Assembly (NCBI GenBank): GCA_028288485.1
Contig: JAQBNO010000032.1
Location: 1-64,000 of the forward strand
Source: Segetibacter sp.
GTDB lineage: Bacteria; Bacteroidota; Bacteroidia; Chitinophagales; Chitinophagaceae
DNA length: 64,000 nt
Reading direction: 5' to 3'
The position numbers were made by a program, and so were the translations under genes. Below, in pieces: positions 46,128 through 54,129 of the stretch (the first letter of the stretch is position 1; each line of letters opens with the position of its first letter). The notes beneath the pieces are model-generated. The model worked only from the letters and a program-made list of their open reading frames with translations. It ran no database searches and was not told where the DNA came from.

Positions 46128-46154
46128 CGCGCAGTACTTACTTTTACGTCGCAA

Positions 46155-46250
46155 ATGACACAGACAATAGCGAACACCTGGTTTAGCTTCTATTTTTATT
46201 TCTACTTTAGAAAGTGGACCGGGAACCTATTGAGATTGAATTCTAAATAA
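46155..46250 (+). CDS. Leader peptide of the aromatic operon (pheL-type)
   Basis: A 31-residue leader peptide with TWFSFYFYFYFRKW in its middle: five Phe, three Tyr and two Trp codons within 14. It ends at TAA 46248-46250, 15 bp before the terminator stem. It matches the pheL/trpL principle of E. coli: slow translation of aromatic codons changes RNA folding. The sequence is unlike known leaders. A longer open frame upstream to 46020 runs through a repeat and is not the real start. Confidence 0.75.
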   Translation: MTQTIANTWFSFYFYFYFRKWTGNLLRLNSK

Positions 46251-46276
46251 CACAATCAAAATATAAAGTCCCGGCC
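46219..46276 (+). promoter_or_regulatory. Candidate antiterminator pairing
   Basis: CCGGGA at 46219-46224 can pair with TCCCGG at 46269-46274, which is part of the left arm of the terminator; with a bulged A it extends to GG/CC at 46216-46217 and 46275-46276. The two structures exclude each other. A ribosome stalled on the Phe/Tyr codons would leave 46219-46224 free to pair. Confidence 0.5.
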
Positions 46277-46296
46277 AAAAAGCCGGGACTTTTTTT
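46266..46296 (+). terminator. Intrinsic terminator/attenuator upstream of pheA
   Basis: AAGTCCCGGC (46266-46275) and GCCGGGACTT (46282-46291) form a perfect 10-bp stem with a 6-nt loop, then six T up to 46296. The pheA ATG begins at 46297, so termination here silences pheA. Confidence 0.85.
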
Positions 46297-47181
46297 ATGC
46301 TTACTATGACTGCTATTAAAAATGATACAAAAGGTAGTACCTCGTCAAAGAGCCTGCGGGTTGCGATCCAGGGCTACGAGGGAAGTTTTCACCAGGAAGC
46401 GGCCCGGAAATATTTTGGAAGAAATGTAGAAGTAATTCCTTGCGATACGTTCAGGCAGGTGGTAAAAATGGCCTCCGATAAAAATGAAAGCGATGGAGGC
46501 GTGATGGCCATTGAAAACTCGATCGCCGGCAGTATACTTCCCAATTATAACCTTTTACAAAAAAGCAATCTAACGATAGTAGGCGAAAAGTATCTTCATA
46601 TACGTCAACATCTTTTAGTAAATCCAGGCGTGCAGTTAAGCGATATAAAAGAAGTGCACTCGCATCCTATGGCCCTGTTGCAATGCCTTGATTTTTTAGA
46701 GCAGCACCATTCCTGGAAGCTGGTTGAAACAGACGATACCGCATTAAGCGCAAGGTTTGTTCACAGGCACAAAAGCAAACATACGGCAGCAATTGCAAGC
46801 AAACTCGCAGCAGAATTATATGAGCTGGAGATGATTGCTCCCGACATTCATACTCTAAAAAATAACTACACCCGCTTTTTAATGGTGCAAAGGAAAGACG
46901 ATGCACAAGTGGTGGAAGACGCTGACAAGGCTTCAGTGTATTTTGAAACCGATCACAGTAAAGGAAGCCTCGCAAGGGTACTTACTTTAATTGCTGCCGC
47001 GGGAACCAACCTTACCAAACTACAAAGCATGCCTATTCCCGGAAGCGACTTTTTGTATGGCTTTTACGCCGATATGGAAATCGAAAGCCTGCATCAATTC
47101 GATACCGTGATACAGGAGATGCAAGCCGTAACAGCACATTTAAAAGTTTTCGGAAAATATAAAAAGGGTGTCTTAAAATAA
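46297..47181 (+). CDS. pheA: Prephenate dehydratase
   Basis: A 294-residue enzyme converting prephenate to phenylpyruvate, with a C-terminal ACT domain (about 200-285, FETDHSKGSLARVLTLIAAA) for Phe feedback. Family motifs include AIQGYEGSFHQEAA (about 23), the catalytic NNYTRF motif and ESLHQF of the ACT domain. The first ATG is directly after the terminator T-run; an in-frame ATG at 46306 is a likely alternative. It heads a cluster with an aminotransferase and tyrA and is apparently controlled by the leader/terminator upstream. Confidence 0.93.
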   Translation: MLTMTAIKNDTKGSTSSKSLRVAIQGYEGSFHQEAARKYFGRNVEVIPCDTFRQVVKMASDKNESDGGVMAIENSIAGSILPNYNLLQKSNLTIVGEKYLHIRQHLLVNPGVQLSDIKEVHSHPMALLQCLDFLEQHHSWKLVETDDTALSARFVHRHKSKHTAAIASKLAAELYELEMIAPDIHTLKNNYTRFLMVQRKDDAQVVEDADKASVYFETDHSKGSLARVLTLIAAAGTNLTKLQSMPIPGSDFLYGFYADMEIESLHQFDTVIQEMQAVTAHLKVFGKYKKGVLK

Positions 47182-47198
47182 TAGTAAAACAGTTGTAA

Positions 47199-48353
47199 AT
47201 GGATATTAAAGTTTCAGAAAGGCTGAATGGAATAGGCGAGTATTACTTTTCTCAAAAGCTGAGAGAGATTGATGAACTGAACCGGCAGGGAAAAAAGATT
47301 ATCAACCTCGGAATCGGCAGCCCTGATCTGCCTCCTCATCCTGACGTTATAAAAGTACTGCAGGAAGAATCGGTAAAACCAAATACGCATGCCTATCAAA
47401 GCTATAAAGGCAGTCCTGTTTTACGAAATGCAATAGCCGTTTTTTATAAAACGTGGTATGGTGCCGACCTGAATGCTGATTCGGAAGTTCTCCCCTTAAT
47501 CGGTAGCAAAGAGGGTATAATGCATATCTGTATGACTTATTTAAATGCAGGTGATGAAGCACTTATTCCGAACCCCGGTTATCCTACCTATAGCAGCGCT
47601 GTTAAGCTTGCCGGTGGCAAGTGCGTGGAATACGAGCTAAAAGATGAAAATAACTGGGAACCCGATTTTGAAGCCCTAAATAAAACCGATCTAAGCAGGG
47701 TAAAACTCATGTGGATCAATTATCCTGAAATGCCAACAGGCAAACAGGCGTCTGTTGAACTCTTTCAAAAGGTTATTGCATTTGGTAAAAAGAATAATAT
47801 TCTTATCTGTCACGATAATCCATACAGCTTTATTTTAAACGAAAAGCCTATGAGTTTAATGAGCGTAGAAGACGCTAAAGAAGTGGCTATTGAACTGAAC
47901 TCGTTAAGCAAAGCCAGTAATATGGCTGGCTGGAGAGTAGGGATGTTGGTAGGGGCTGCCGAAAGAATTAATGAAGTACTTCGTTTTAAAAGTAACATGG
48001 ATAGTGGAATGTTCTTACCCGTTCAGCTGGCAGCGGCAAAGGCGCTTAGCCTGGGCAAAGAGTGGTACAATGAATTGAATGAGATCTATACAGAAAGAAG
48101 GGAAGTTGTATACCAATTGTTAGAAAAACTTCGTTGTTCTTTCGACAAAAGCCAGGTCGGAATGTTTGTATGGGCAAAAATACCCTCCGGGTATAAAGAT
48201 GGTTACCAGTTGAGTGATGAAGTTTTATATGATAAAAATGTATTCATTACTCCGGGTGGTATTTTCGGCAGCAATGGAAATGGCTTTATAAGGGTTAGCC
48301 TATGTGCTAAAAAAGAAGTTTTTAAAGAGGCTCTTGAAAGAATAAGCTCCTGA
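47199..48353 (+). CDS. Class I/II PLP aminotransferase (aromatic/aspartate type)
   Basis: A 384-residue fold-type I PLP enzyme. The PLP lysine is K238 in SLSKASNMAGWRVG, and the substrate-arginine region reads NGFIRVSLC near the C-terminus. It follows pheA by 17 bp and precedes tyrA by 35 bp, so it probably transaminates phenylpyruvate and 4-hydroxyphenylpyruvate to Phe and Tyr. Sequence alone cannot exclude a LL-diaminopimelate or aspartate aminotransferase role. Confidence 0.9.
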   Translation: MDIKVSERLNGIGEYYFSQKLREIDELNRQGKKIINLGIGSPDLPPHPDVIKVLQEESVKPNTHAYQSYKGSPVLRNAIAVFYKTWYGADLNADSEVLPLIGSKEGIMHICMTYLNAGDEALIPNPGYPTYSSAVKLAGGKCVEYELKDENNWEPDFEALNKTDLSRVKLMWINYPEMPTGKQASVELFQKVIAFGKKNNILICHDNPYSFILNEKPMSLMSVEDAKEVAIELNSLSKASNMAGWRVGMLVGAAERINEVLRFKSNMDSGMFLPVQLAAAKALSLGKEWYNELNEIYTERREVVYQLLEKLRCSFDKSQVGMFVWAKIPSGYKDGYQLSDEVLYDKNVFITPGGIFGSNGNGFIRVSLCAKKEVFKEALERISS

Positions 48354-48388
48354 CCCTTCCCTAACCTGACAGGCTTAAAAGAAGATTT

Positions 48389-49291
48389 ATGAATGCAGCA
48401 GATAAAAGTACAGAACACATGAACGTTAAGAAACCGTCTTCGCAAAGTGACGGTACTGTAACAATTATTGGAACTGGTTTGATTGGAGGATCATTTGGAT
48501 TGGTATTAAAGGATAAAAAGTTAGCGGAACATATAATAGGAGTAGATAAAAGTGAAGTAAACCAAAAAAGGGCATTGGAACTAGGCCTCGTTGATGAAGT
48601 TTTACCGCTCAAAGAAGCGATAGCCAAAAGTAAATTAATTGTACTTGCCGTACCTGTAGACGCTTTGTTTAATTTACTGCCAGCTGTGTTGGATGAAGTG
48701 ATAAACCAGGTGGTTATGGACATGGGATCAACCAAGGAAAGCGTGATTGCAGCAGTTGCCAACCATCCGAAAAGGAGAAGATTTGTTGCAAGTCACCCAA
48801 TGTGGGGTACTGAATACAGCGGCCCGGAAGCAGCAGTTAAGACCGCATTTGCTAATAAAGCAGCCGTAATTTGTGATTCTGAACATTCAGACGAAGATGC
48901 CCTGGAACTTGTAAAGAATATTTATAACGAAACAGGTATGCACCTGGTTTATATGGACGCCGCTGCTCACGACCTTCATGCTGCCTATATAAGTCATATA
49001 TCTCACATTACATCCTTCGCTTTAGCAAACACGGTCTTGGAAAAGGAGAAAGAAGAAGATGCCATATTTGAACTGGCAAGTGGTGGTTTCGAAAGTACAG
49101 TTCGTCTTGCAAAAAGCAATTCGGAGATGTGGGTCCCAATTTTTAAACAAAATAGGGAAAATGTGCTCGACGTATTGAACGAACATATTTCGCAATTGAG
49201 AAAATTCAAAAGCTGTCTCGAAAAAGAAAATTATGAATACCTGCAGGAGCTGATTGAAAATGCGAATGACATCAGGAGGATATTGAAGTAA
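48389..49291 (+). CDS. tyrA: Prephenate dehydrogenase
   Basis: A 300-residue NAD(P)-dependent enzyme converting prephenate to 4-hydroxyphenylpyruvate. The Rossmann motif GTGLIGGSFG lies at about 28-37; the catalytic HPMWGTE and DAAAHDLHAAYISHISHI helix follow. The ATG at 48389 precedes about 20 polar residues; ATG 48419 is an alternative. There is no chorismate mutase part here: that activity is fused to aroF downstream. Confidence 0.92.
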   Translation: MNAADKSTEHMNVKKPSSQSDGTVTIIGTGLIGGSFGLVLKDKKLAEHIIGVDKSEVNQKRALELGLVDEVLPLKEAIAKSKLIVLAVPVDALFNLLPAVLDEVINQVVMDMGSTKESVIAAVANHPKRRRFVASHPMWGTEYSGPEAAVKTAFANKAAVICDSEHSDEDALELVKNIYNETGMHLVYMDAAAHDLHAAYISHISHITSFALANTVLEKEKEEDAIFELASGGFESTVRLAKSNSEMWVPIFKQNRENVLDVLNEHISQLRKFKSCLEKENYEYLQELIENANDIRRILK

Positions 49292-49373
49292 GGGAGTTGT
49301 TAATCTGAAAATTGAGTATTGAGCGTTTAGAACAAGTAATACTCAACTATTAATGTTCATTAAAGAATAGTAA

Positions 49374-49393
49374 GTACAAGTGAGTGACACAAC
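49374..49393 (-). repeat. Dispersed 20-bp element, GTG subfamily (A7)
   Basis: An exact GTACAAGTGAGTGACACAAC on the plus strand, followed by GATGTTGAAAG, in the gap between tyrA and the helicase. Confidence 0.8.
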
Positions 49394-49579
49394 GATGTTG
49401 AAAGTAGACTTACTGTCGGTAACAAAGAAAAAACAAACAAAAGGCGATAGCGATAAGAGTTTTCTACCGGTCAACTGTCGTCTGTCGGCAGTCAACTTAG
49501 TGTTACAACACTATAATAACAATAAAAGCAGCAAAAGGGCTGTAAATAAATAGTACCTTTGCGCAAATTTTTAGAATAT

Positions 49580-51265
49580 ATGATGACATTCGAAGGCTTG
49601 GGAATTGACGCGAGGTTAATTCAGGCAACCGACGAGTTGGGGTATGTGAACCCAACGCCGATACAGGAACAGGCAATCCCGGTGCTATTGAGCGGCACAA
49701 CAGACTTTGTGGGATTGGCACAAACCGGTACAGGCAAAACTGCAGCATTTGGTTTACCATTGTTGCAATTAATTACAGTAGAAAATAAGCATCCGCAGGC
49801 ACTAATCGTTTGTCCTACCCGTGAGCTTTGCATGCAGATCGTTAAAGAAATTGAACTTTTTAAAAAGTATATAAAAGGTCTTCATGTTGTTGCAGTGTAC
49901 GGTGGTACATCTATCAGCATGCAGATCAGGGATCTGAAAAGAGGTGTGCAGATTGTGGTAGCAACTCCCGGTCGTTTAATTGACCTGATAGAGCGCAAAG
50001 CGATCGATCTTGAGCAAATCAAATACGTAGTATTAGACGAGGCAGACGAAATGCTGAATATGGGTTTCAGAGATGATATCGAATTCATCCTAAAGAATAC
50101 ACCCAAGCGTGAGAGCACCTGGTTGTTTAGTGCAACAATGCCGCCGGAAGTTCGCCAGGTTAGCAAGCGCTACATGAATAGCCCGGTGGAGATAACCGTT
50201 GGTAAAGCTAATACCGGTAATAAGAATATCGATCACCAGTATTATGTTTGCTCATCTCAACACCGTTACGAAACATTAAAGCGCATCATCGATTTTAACC
50301 CCGGAATGTATGGTATCATCTTTACCCGTACAAAGATCGATGCACAGGGAATAGCTGAAAAGTTAACCCGCGAAGGTTATGATATTGATGCATTACACGG
50401 TGACTTATCGCAGGGCCAGCGCGACGCTGTAATGGGACAATTCCGCGATAAAACGCTGCAGTTGTTGATTGCAACCGACGTAGCTGCACGCGGTATCGAT
50501 GTGAAAGAGATAACCCATGTTATTAATTTTGAATTACCCGATGACGTGGAAGTGTATACACACCGGAGCGGTCGTACAGGCCGTGCAGGTAGCCAGGGTA
50601 TCTCTATTTCAATAGTACATTCCCGCGAAACATTTAAGCTGCGCCAGATAGAAAAAATGGTGCAGCAGCCATTTCATAAGCTGGATATACCGTCAGGTAA
50701 AGATGTTTGCCGTAAGCAGTTCTTTTATTTTATGGATAAGCTGTTGCAAACCGATGTAAGCCACGGCGATTACGAAACGTACATGCCAATGCTCGAAGAA
50801 AAGTTTGCAGACGTTAGTAAAGAGGAAGTTTTAAAAAGAGTAGTAGCTACAGAGTTTGATCGTTTCTTGAAATATTACGAAAACGCTGCCGATTTGAATG
50901 CGCGTGTAGAAACGCGTGGCAGAGGTACAGAAAGAACTTTTGATCGTAGTAACGACAGGGGTGATCGTGACCAGGGACGTACAAGAGATACAAGAGGAAG
51001 AGAATTTTCAGGCGGCGACGGAAACTTTGCAAGGTTGTTTGTAAACCTTGGAACTAAAGACGGTTTCTATAAAGCCAGTTTCCTTCAGTTTATTTTGGAT
51101 ATGAGTGACTTGAAGAAGGAAAATCTCGGCCGGATCGATATGAAGGAAATGAATAGCTGGATCGAGATTGATAAAAGTGTTGCCGACAAAATGGTTAGTG
51201 CTGTCGATGGAAAAACTTTCAAAGGCAGAAGGATCAGGATGAATGATGCAAATAGCAGGGGGTAG
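49580..51265 (+). CDS. DEAD-box RNA helicase (DeaD/CsdA-like)
   Basis: A 561-residue ATP-dependent RNA helicase. All motifs are visible: Q motif YVNPTPIQEQAIP, Walker A AQTGTGKT, VLDEADEML, SAT, and C-terminal HRSGRTGRAG. An Arg/Gly/Asp-rich linker (about 445-480) leads into a C-terminal DbpA-type RNA-binding domain. It resembles cold-shock DeaD proteins that unwind rRNA or mRNA. I took the ATG at 49580 (MMTFEGLG); the open frame begins at 49559. It interrupts the aromatic gene cluster and has its own upstream gap with a repeat. Confidence 0.93.
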   Translation: MMTFEGLGIDARLIQATDELGYVNPTPIQEQAIPVLLSGTTDFVGLAQTGTGKTAAFGLPLLQLITVENKHPQALIVCPTRELCMQIVKEIELFKKYIKGLHVVAVYGGTSISMQIRDLKRGVQIVVATPGRLIDLIERKAIDLEQIKYVVLDEADEMLNMGFRDDIEFILKNTPKRESTWLFSATMPPEVRQVSKRYMNSPVEITVGKANTGNKNIDHQYYVCSSQHRYETLKRIIDFNPGMYGIIFTRTKIDAQGIAEKLTREGYDIDALHGDLSQGQRDAVMGQFRDKTLQLLIATDVAARGIDVKEITHVINFELPDDVEVYTHRSGRTGRAGSQGISISIVHSRETFKLRQIEKMVQQPFHKLDIPSGKDVCRKQFFYFMDKLLQTDVSHGDYETYMPMLEEKFADVSKEEVLKRVVATEFDRFLKYYENAADLNARVETRGRGTERTFDRSNDRGDRDQGRTRDTRGREFSGGDGNFARLFVNLGTKDGFYKASFLQFILDMSDLKKENLGRIDMKEMNSWIEIDKSVADKMVSAVDGKTFKGRRIRMNDANSRG

Positions 51266-51388
51266 AACAGTTGCAGGTCGCAGAATACCAGTTACCGGTT
51301 GCAAGTGTGTTTTGGTTGTTTACCTGTAACCGGCAACGTTAACCTGTAACTGCTTTGTGGACAGTCTTCGGTGCTACTATTAAACATC

Positions 51389-51408
51389 GTTGTGTCACTC
51401 ACTTGTAC
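51389..51408 (+). repeat. Dispersed 20-bp element, GTG subfamily (A8)
   Basis: An exact GTTGTGTCACTCACTTGTAC preceded by CTACTATTAAACATC, the same 5' extension as the copy at 4822. Confidence 0.85.
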
Positions 51409-51438
51409 TTTTATTATTCCGGTCAGCAACAAACCACG

Positions 51439-51494
51439 GTAAAACTGGTAACGGGAAACTGGTAACCGGAAACTGGTAACCGAAAACGGGTAAC
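51439..51494 (+). repeat. Four 14-bp tandem repeats
   Basis: Four consecutive 14-bp units of consensus GGGAAACTGGTAAC end 10 bp before the thiamine-binding gene. Related CTGTAACCGGCAACG words occur 100 bp earlier (51310-51355). Confidence 0.7.
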
Positions 51495-51504
51495 TTTAAA
51501 AGCC

Positions 51505-51804
51505 ATGCACAATTTTATAGTTAACGCCTCGATACAGATTTTGCCGGTGGTGCAGGACAGGCATCCGTACGAGTGGGTAGATGAAGCAATTTTGGTTATT
51601 CAGCAGTCGGGGATCAAATATGAGATCGGTCCTTTTGCAACAGTTGTAGAAGGAACGTATGACGAGGTGATTAAGGTAGTGCATAGTATAAATGCGCATT
51701 TAAATAGTGCAGCCTGCAATGAATGGATCATGAACCTGCAGATTCAACTGAGGAGCAACGGCGACATTACAGGAAATGAAAAGACGGCTAAGTTCGCCGT
51801 GTAA
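51505..51804 (+). CDS. MTH1187/thiamine-binding-family protein
   Basis: A 99-residue protein of the small MTH1187/YkoF-related thiamine-binding family (ferredoxin-like fold). Typical blocks are NASIQILPV at the start, YEIGPFATVVEGTYDEVIKV in the middle and LQIQLRSN near the end. Members bind thiamine or hydroxymethylpyrimidine in the cytoplasm. It lies 30 bp before aroF-aroQ and may be co-transcribed, though no functional link to aromatic synthesis is known. Confidence 0.8.
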   Translation: MHNFIVNASIQILPVVQDRHPYEWVDEAILVIQQSGIKYEIGPFATVVEGTYDEVIKVVHSINAHLNSAACNEWIMNLQIQLRSNGDITGNEKTAKFAV

Positions 51805-51834
51805 TTGAAATATTTTACTTCAATATATTAAAAA

Positions 51835-52920
51835 ATGGAACAAACATTAAATGCTTTGTCATCAGTTGACGAAGTGCTTTCTAAACGTCCGCTGATAATT
51901 TCCGGACCATGCAGTGCGGAAACTGAAGAGCAGGTAATAGAAACTGCAACCCGTCTTAAAAAAACTGGTAAAGTAGATGTGCTTCGTGCAGGTATCTGGA
52001 AACCAAGAACCCGTCCCGGAAGTTTTGAAGGCGTAGGTACTAAAGGTCTTAACTGGCTAAACCAGGCAAAGAAAATTACAGGACTTCCTGTTGCTATTGA
52101 AGTGGCAACCGGCAAGCAGGTAGAAGATGCTTTGCATTTTGATGTGGATATTCTTTGGATTGGTGCAAGAACTACGGTTAATCCTTTCAGCGTTCAGGAT
52201 GTTGCAGATGCACTTCGCGGAGCTAAAGTTCCTGTATTGATTAAAAACCCGATAAACCCTGACCTTGAACTGTGGATTGGTGCAGTTGAACGGGTTGCAA
52301 AAGCAGGTATCACAAACATCGGTTTAATTCACCGTGGATTTTCTTCTTACGGCAATACTGAATACCGCAACGCTCCCATGTGGCACCTTGCTATAGAGAT
52401 GAAGCGTCGTAATCCGGGTATGATGATCATTAACGATCCCAGCCATATTTCTGGTAACCGTACTTTATTGCAAAGCGTTTCTCAAAAAGCAATTGACCTC
52501 GATTTCGACGGTTTAATGCTTGAGAGCCACATCGACCCCGATAAAGCCTGGAGCGATGCCAAACAACAGGTAACACCTGAAAGATTAGCAGAGATACTGG
52601 ATGGTATAAAATGGCGGCATGAAACTACAGACCACAAAGAATTTGTAGTAGCTCTTGAAAAATTGCGGGAGCAGATTAACCACATCGACGACGAATTGAT
52701 GCAATTGTTGGGTCAGCGTATGAAGATTGCTGATAAGATTGGCGAATACAAAAGAGACAACGACATCACCATTCTTCAAACAAACCGTTGGAATGCGATA
52801 CTTGAAAGAGCTTTCCAAAAAGGTGATGCATTAGGATTAAGCAAAGAATTTATCACAAAATATTACGATGCTGTTCACCTGGAAAGTATCAACCACCAGA
52901 ACAGGATCATGAATAGTTAA
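51835..52920 (+). CDS. DAHP synthase fused to chorismate mutase (AroF-AroQ type)
   Basis: A 361-residue bifunctional enzyme. Residues about 1-260 are a class-I-beta DAHP synthase (LIISGPCSAETEEQV, AGIWKPRTRPGSFEG, RGFSSYG) joining phosphoenolpyruvate and erythrose 4-phosphate. Residues about 268-361 are a helical AroQ chorismate mutase (LREQINHIDDELMQLLGQRM). The fusion puts the first and branch-point activities on one chain, common in Bacteroidota and a site for feedback control. It is followed by aroB after 165 bp that holds a large inverted repeat. Confidence 0.93.
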   Translation: MEQTLNALSSVDEVLSKRPLIISGPCSAETEEQVIETATRLKKTGKVDVLRAGIWKPRTRPGSFEGVGTKGLNWLNQAKKITGLPVAIEVATGKQVEDALHFDVDILWIGARTTVNPFSVQDVADALRGAKVPVLIKNPINPDLELWIGAVERVAKAGITNIGLIHRGFSSYGNTEYRNAPMWHLAIEMKRRNPGMMIINDPSHISGNRTLLQSVSQKAIDLDFDGLMLESHIDPDKAWSDAKQQVTPERLAEILDGIKWRHETTDHKEFVVALEKLREQINHIDDELMQLLGQRMKIADKIGEYKRDNDITILQTNRWNAILERAFQKGDALGLSKEFITKYYDAVHLESINHQNRIMNS

Positions 52921-52943
52921 GAGACCCCTCTATCCCGATTTAA

Positions 52944-53055
52944 GCAGTCGCCAGCCTCCGGCTGGTGACTATTATTGTAAGGCTTCCAGCCTTTTCTTTT
53001 TAGGATCAGCCGGGGGCTGATTGATATTAGTCACCAGCCCGGAGGCTGGCGACTG
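52944..53055. repeat. Large inverted repeat between aroF-aroQ and aroB
   Basis: The left arm 52944-52971 and right arm 53027-53055 (GCAGTCGCCAGCCTCC..., with one extra G on the right) enclose a 55-bp interior that itself contains ATCAGCC/GGCTGAT. Each arm also folds on itself (CCAGCC/GGCTGG). It could form a cruciform or attenuator-like hairpin and resembles REP-type palindromes. Confidence 0.75.
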
Positions 53056-53085
53056 CACAGTCAAAGACTGCTCAGACCAAAGCTT

Positions 53086-54105
53086 ATGATTAAAAAGTCG
53101 TTTTCCTTCTCTTCCGCTACTGTCAATTATCTCTTTAATGCCGATTTCTCTTACCTTGAAACTTTAGTTTCTAAAGACTCGGCTGTGATTGTTACTGATG
53201 AAAACGTTTTCAGAAAACACCAGAAAAAGTTTAAGGGATGGAAGACAATTTCTATTCCATCCGGCGAGCAGTATAAAGTTCAGTCGACAGTAGATACTAT
53301 TATTCAACAACTAATTGACCTTGGTGCCGACCGAAAAACTACACTGATAGGTGTTGGTGGAGGTGTAATAACCGACATTACCGGTTATGTTGCGGGAGTA
53401 TTTATGCGTGGTATAAAATGTGGCTTTGTTCCAACTTCCATTTTGGCCATGGTGGATGCTGCAATAGGTGGTAAAAACGGAATTGACGTTGGACTGTATA
53501 AAAACATGGTTGGCCTAATAAGGCAACCGGAATTCCTGTTGTACGACTTTTCACTGCTTAAATCGTTACCGAAAGAAGAATGGGTAAATGGTTTTGCAGA
53601 AGTTATAAAACATGCCTGCATTAAAGATGCGCCAATGTTTAAGTTACTCGAAGAAAATAAACTAAGTTATTTTCAAAAAGATTTTACAGTATTGGCAAAG
53701 CTTATTCAACGAAATGCTTTACTAAAAACAAAAGTAGTTGTTGAAGATGAATTTGAGAACGCCGACAGAAAACTGCTGAACTTTGGTCATACTATCGGCC
53801 ATGCTGTTGAAAATCTATATACCATCCCTCACGGTCACGCAGTAAGCATTGGCATGGGAGCAGCGTGCAAATTCTCGGAACAAATTACTGGCTTTAAAGA
53901 ATCTGCTCGGGTTATAAATGTTTTAAAACAGTACGGTCTTCCACCTCAATTAGACTTTGATAAAGATGAAACTTTCCGGATTTTAAAGAGCGATAAAAAG
54001 AAGAGCAACCAGGGGATTAACTATGTACTTCTGAATAAAGTTGGTAAGGCAACTGTCGTCCCTTTGCCATTCGAACAAATTCAATCATTAATTAATAAAC
54101 TATAG
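53086..54105 (+). CDS. aroB: 3-dehydroquinate synthase
   Basis: A 339-residue NAD- and metal-dependent cyclase converting DAHP to 3-dehydroquinate, the second shikimate step. NAD-site GVGGGVITDITGYVAG lies at about 88, the metal-binding His residues in FGHTIGHAVE and HGHAVSIGM, and catalytic Lys in GGKNGIDVG. The length is a little shorter than typical (about 350). It is followed by aroA after 24 bp. Confidence 0.95.
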   Translation: MIKKSFSFSSATVNYLFNADFSYLETLVSKDSAVIVTDENVFRKHQKKFKGWKTISIPSGEQYKVQSTVDTIIQQLIDLGADRKTTLIGVGGGVITDITGYVAGVFMRGIKCGFVPTSILAMVDAAIGGKNGIDVGLYKNMVGLIRQPEFLLYDFSLLKSLPKEEWVNGFAEVIKHACIKDAPMFKLLEENKLSYFQKDFTVLAKLIQRNALLKTKVVVEDEFENADRKLLNFGHTIGHAVENLYTIPHGHAVSIGMGAACKFSEQITGFKESARVINVLKQYGLPPQLDFDKDETFRILKSDKKKSNQGINYVLLNKVGKATVVPLPFEQIQSLINKL

Positions 54106-54129
54106 AGTCCCTTCAGGGGATTTAGGGGC

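Noticed and set aside
46020-46154. Upstream extension of the pheA leader peptide to 76 codons
   Set aside because: It runs through a repeat and lies upstream of and across the promoter; the 31-codon version from 46155 fits.
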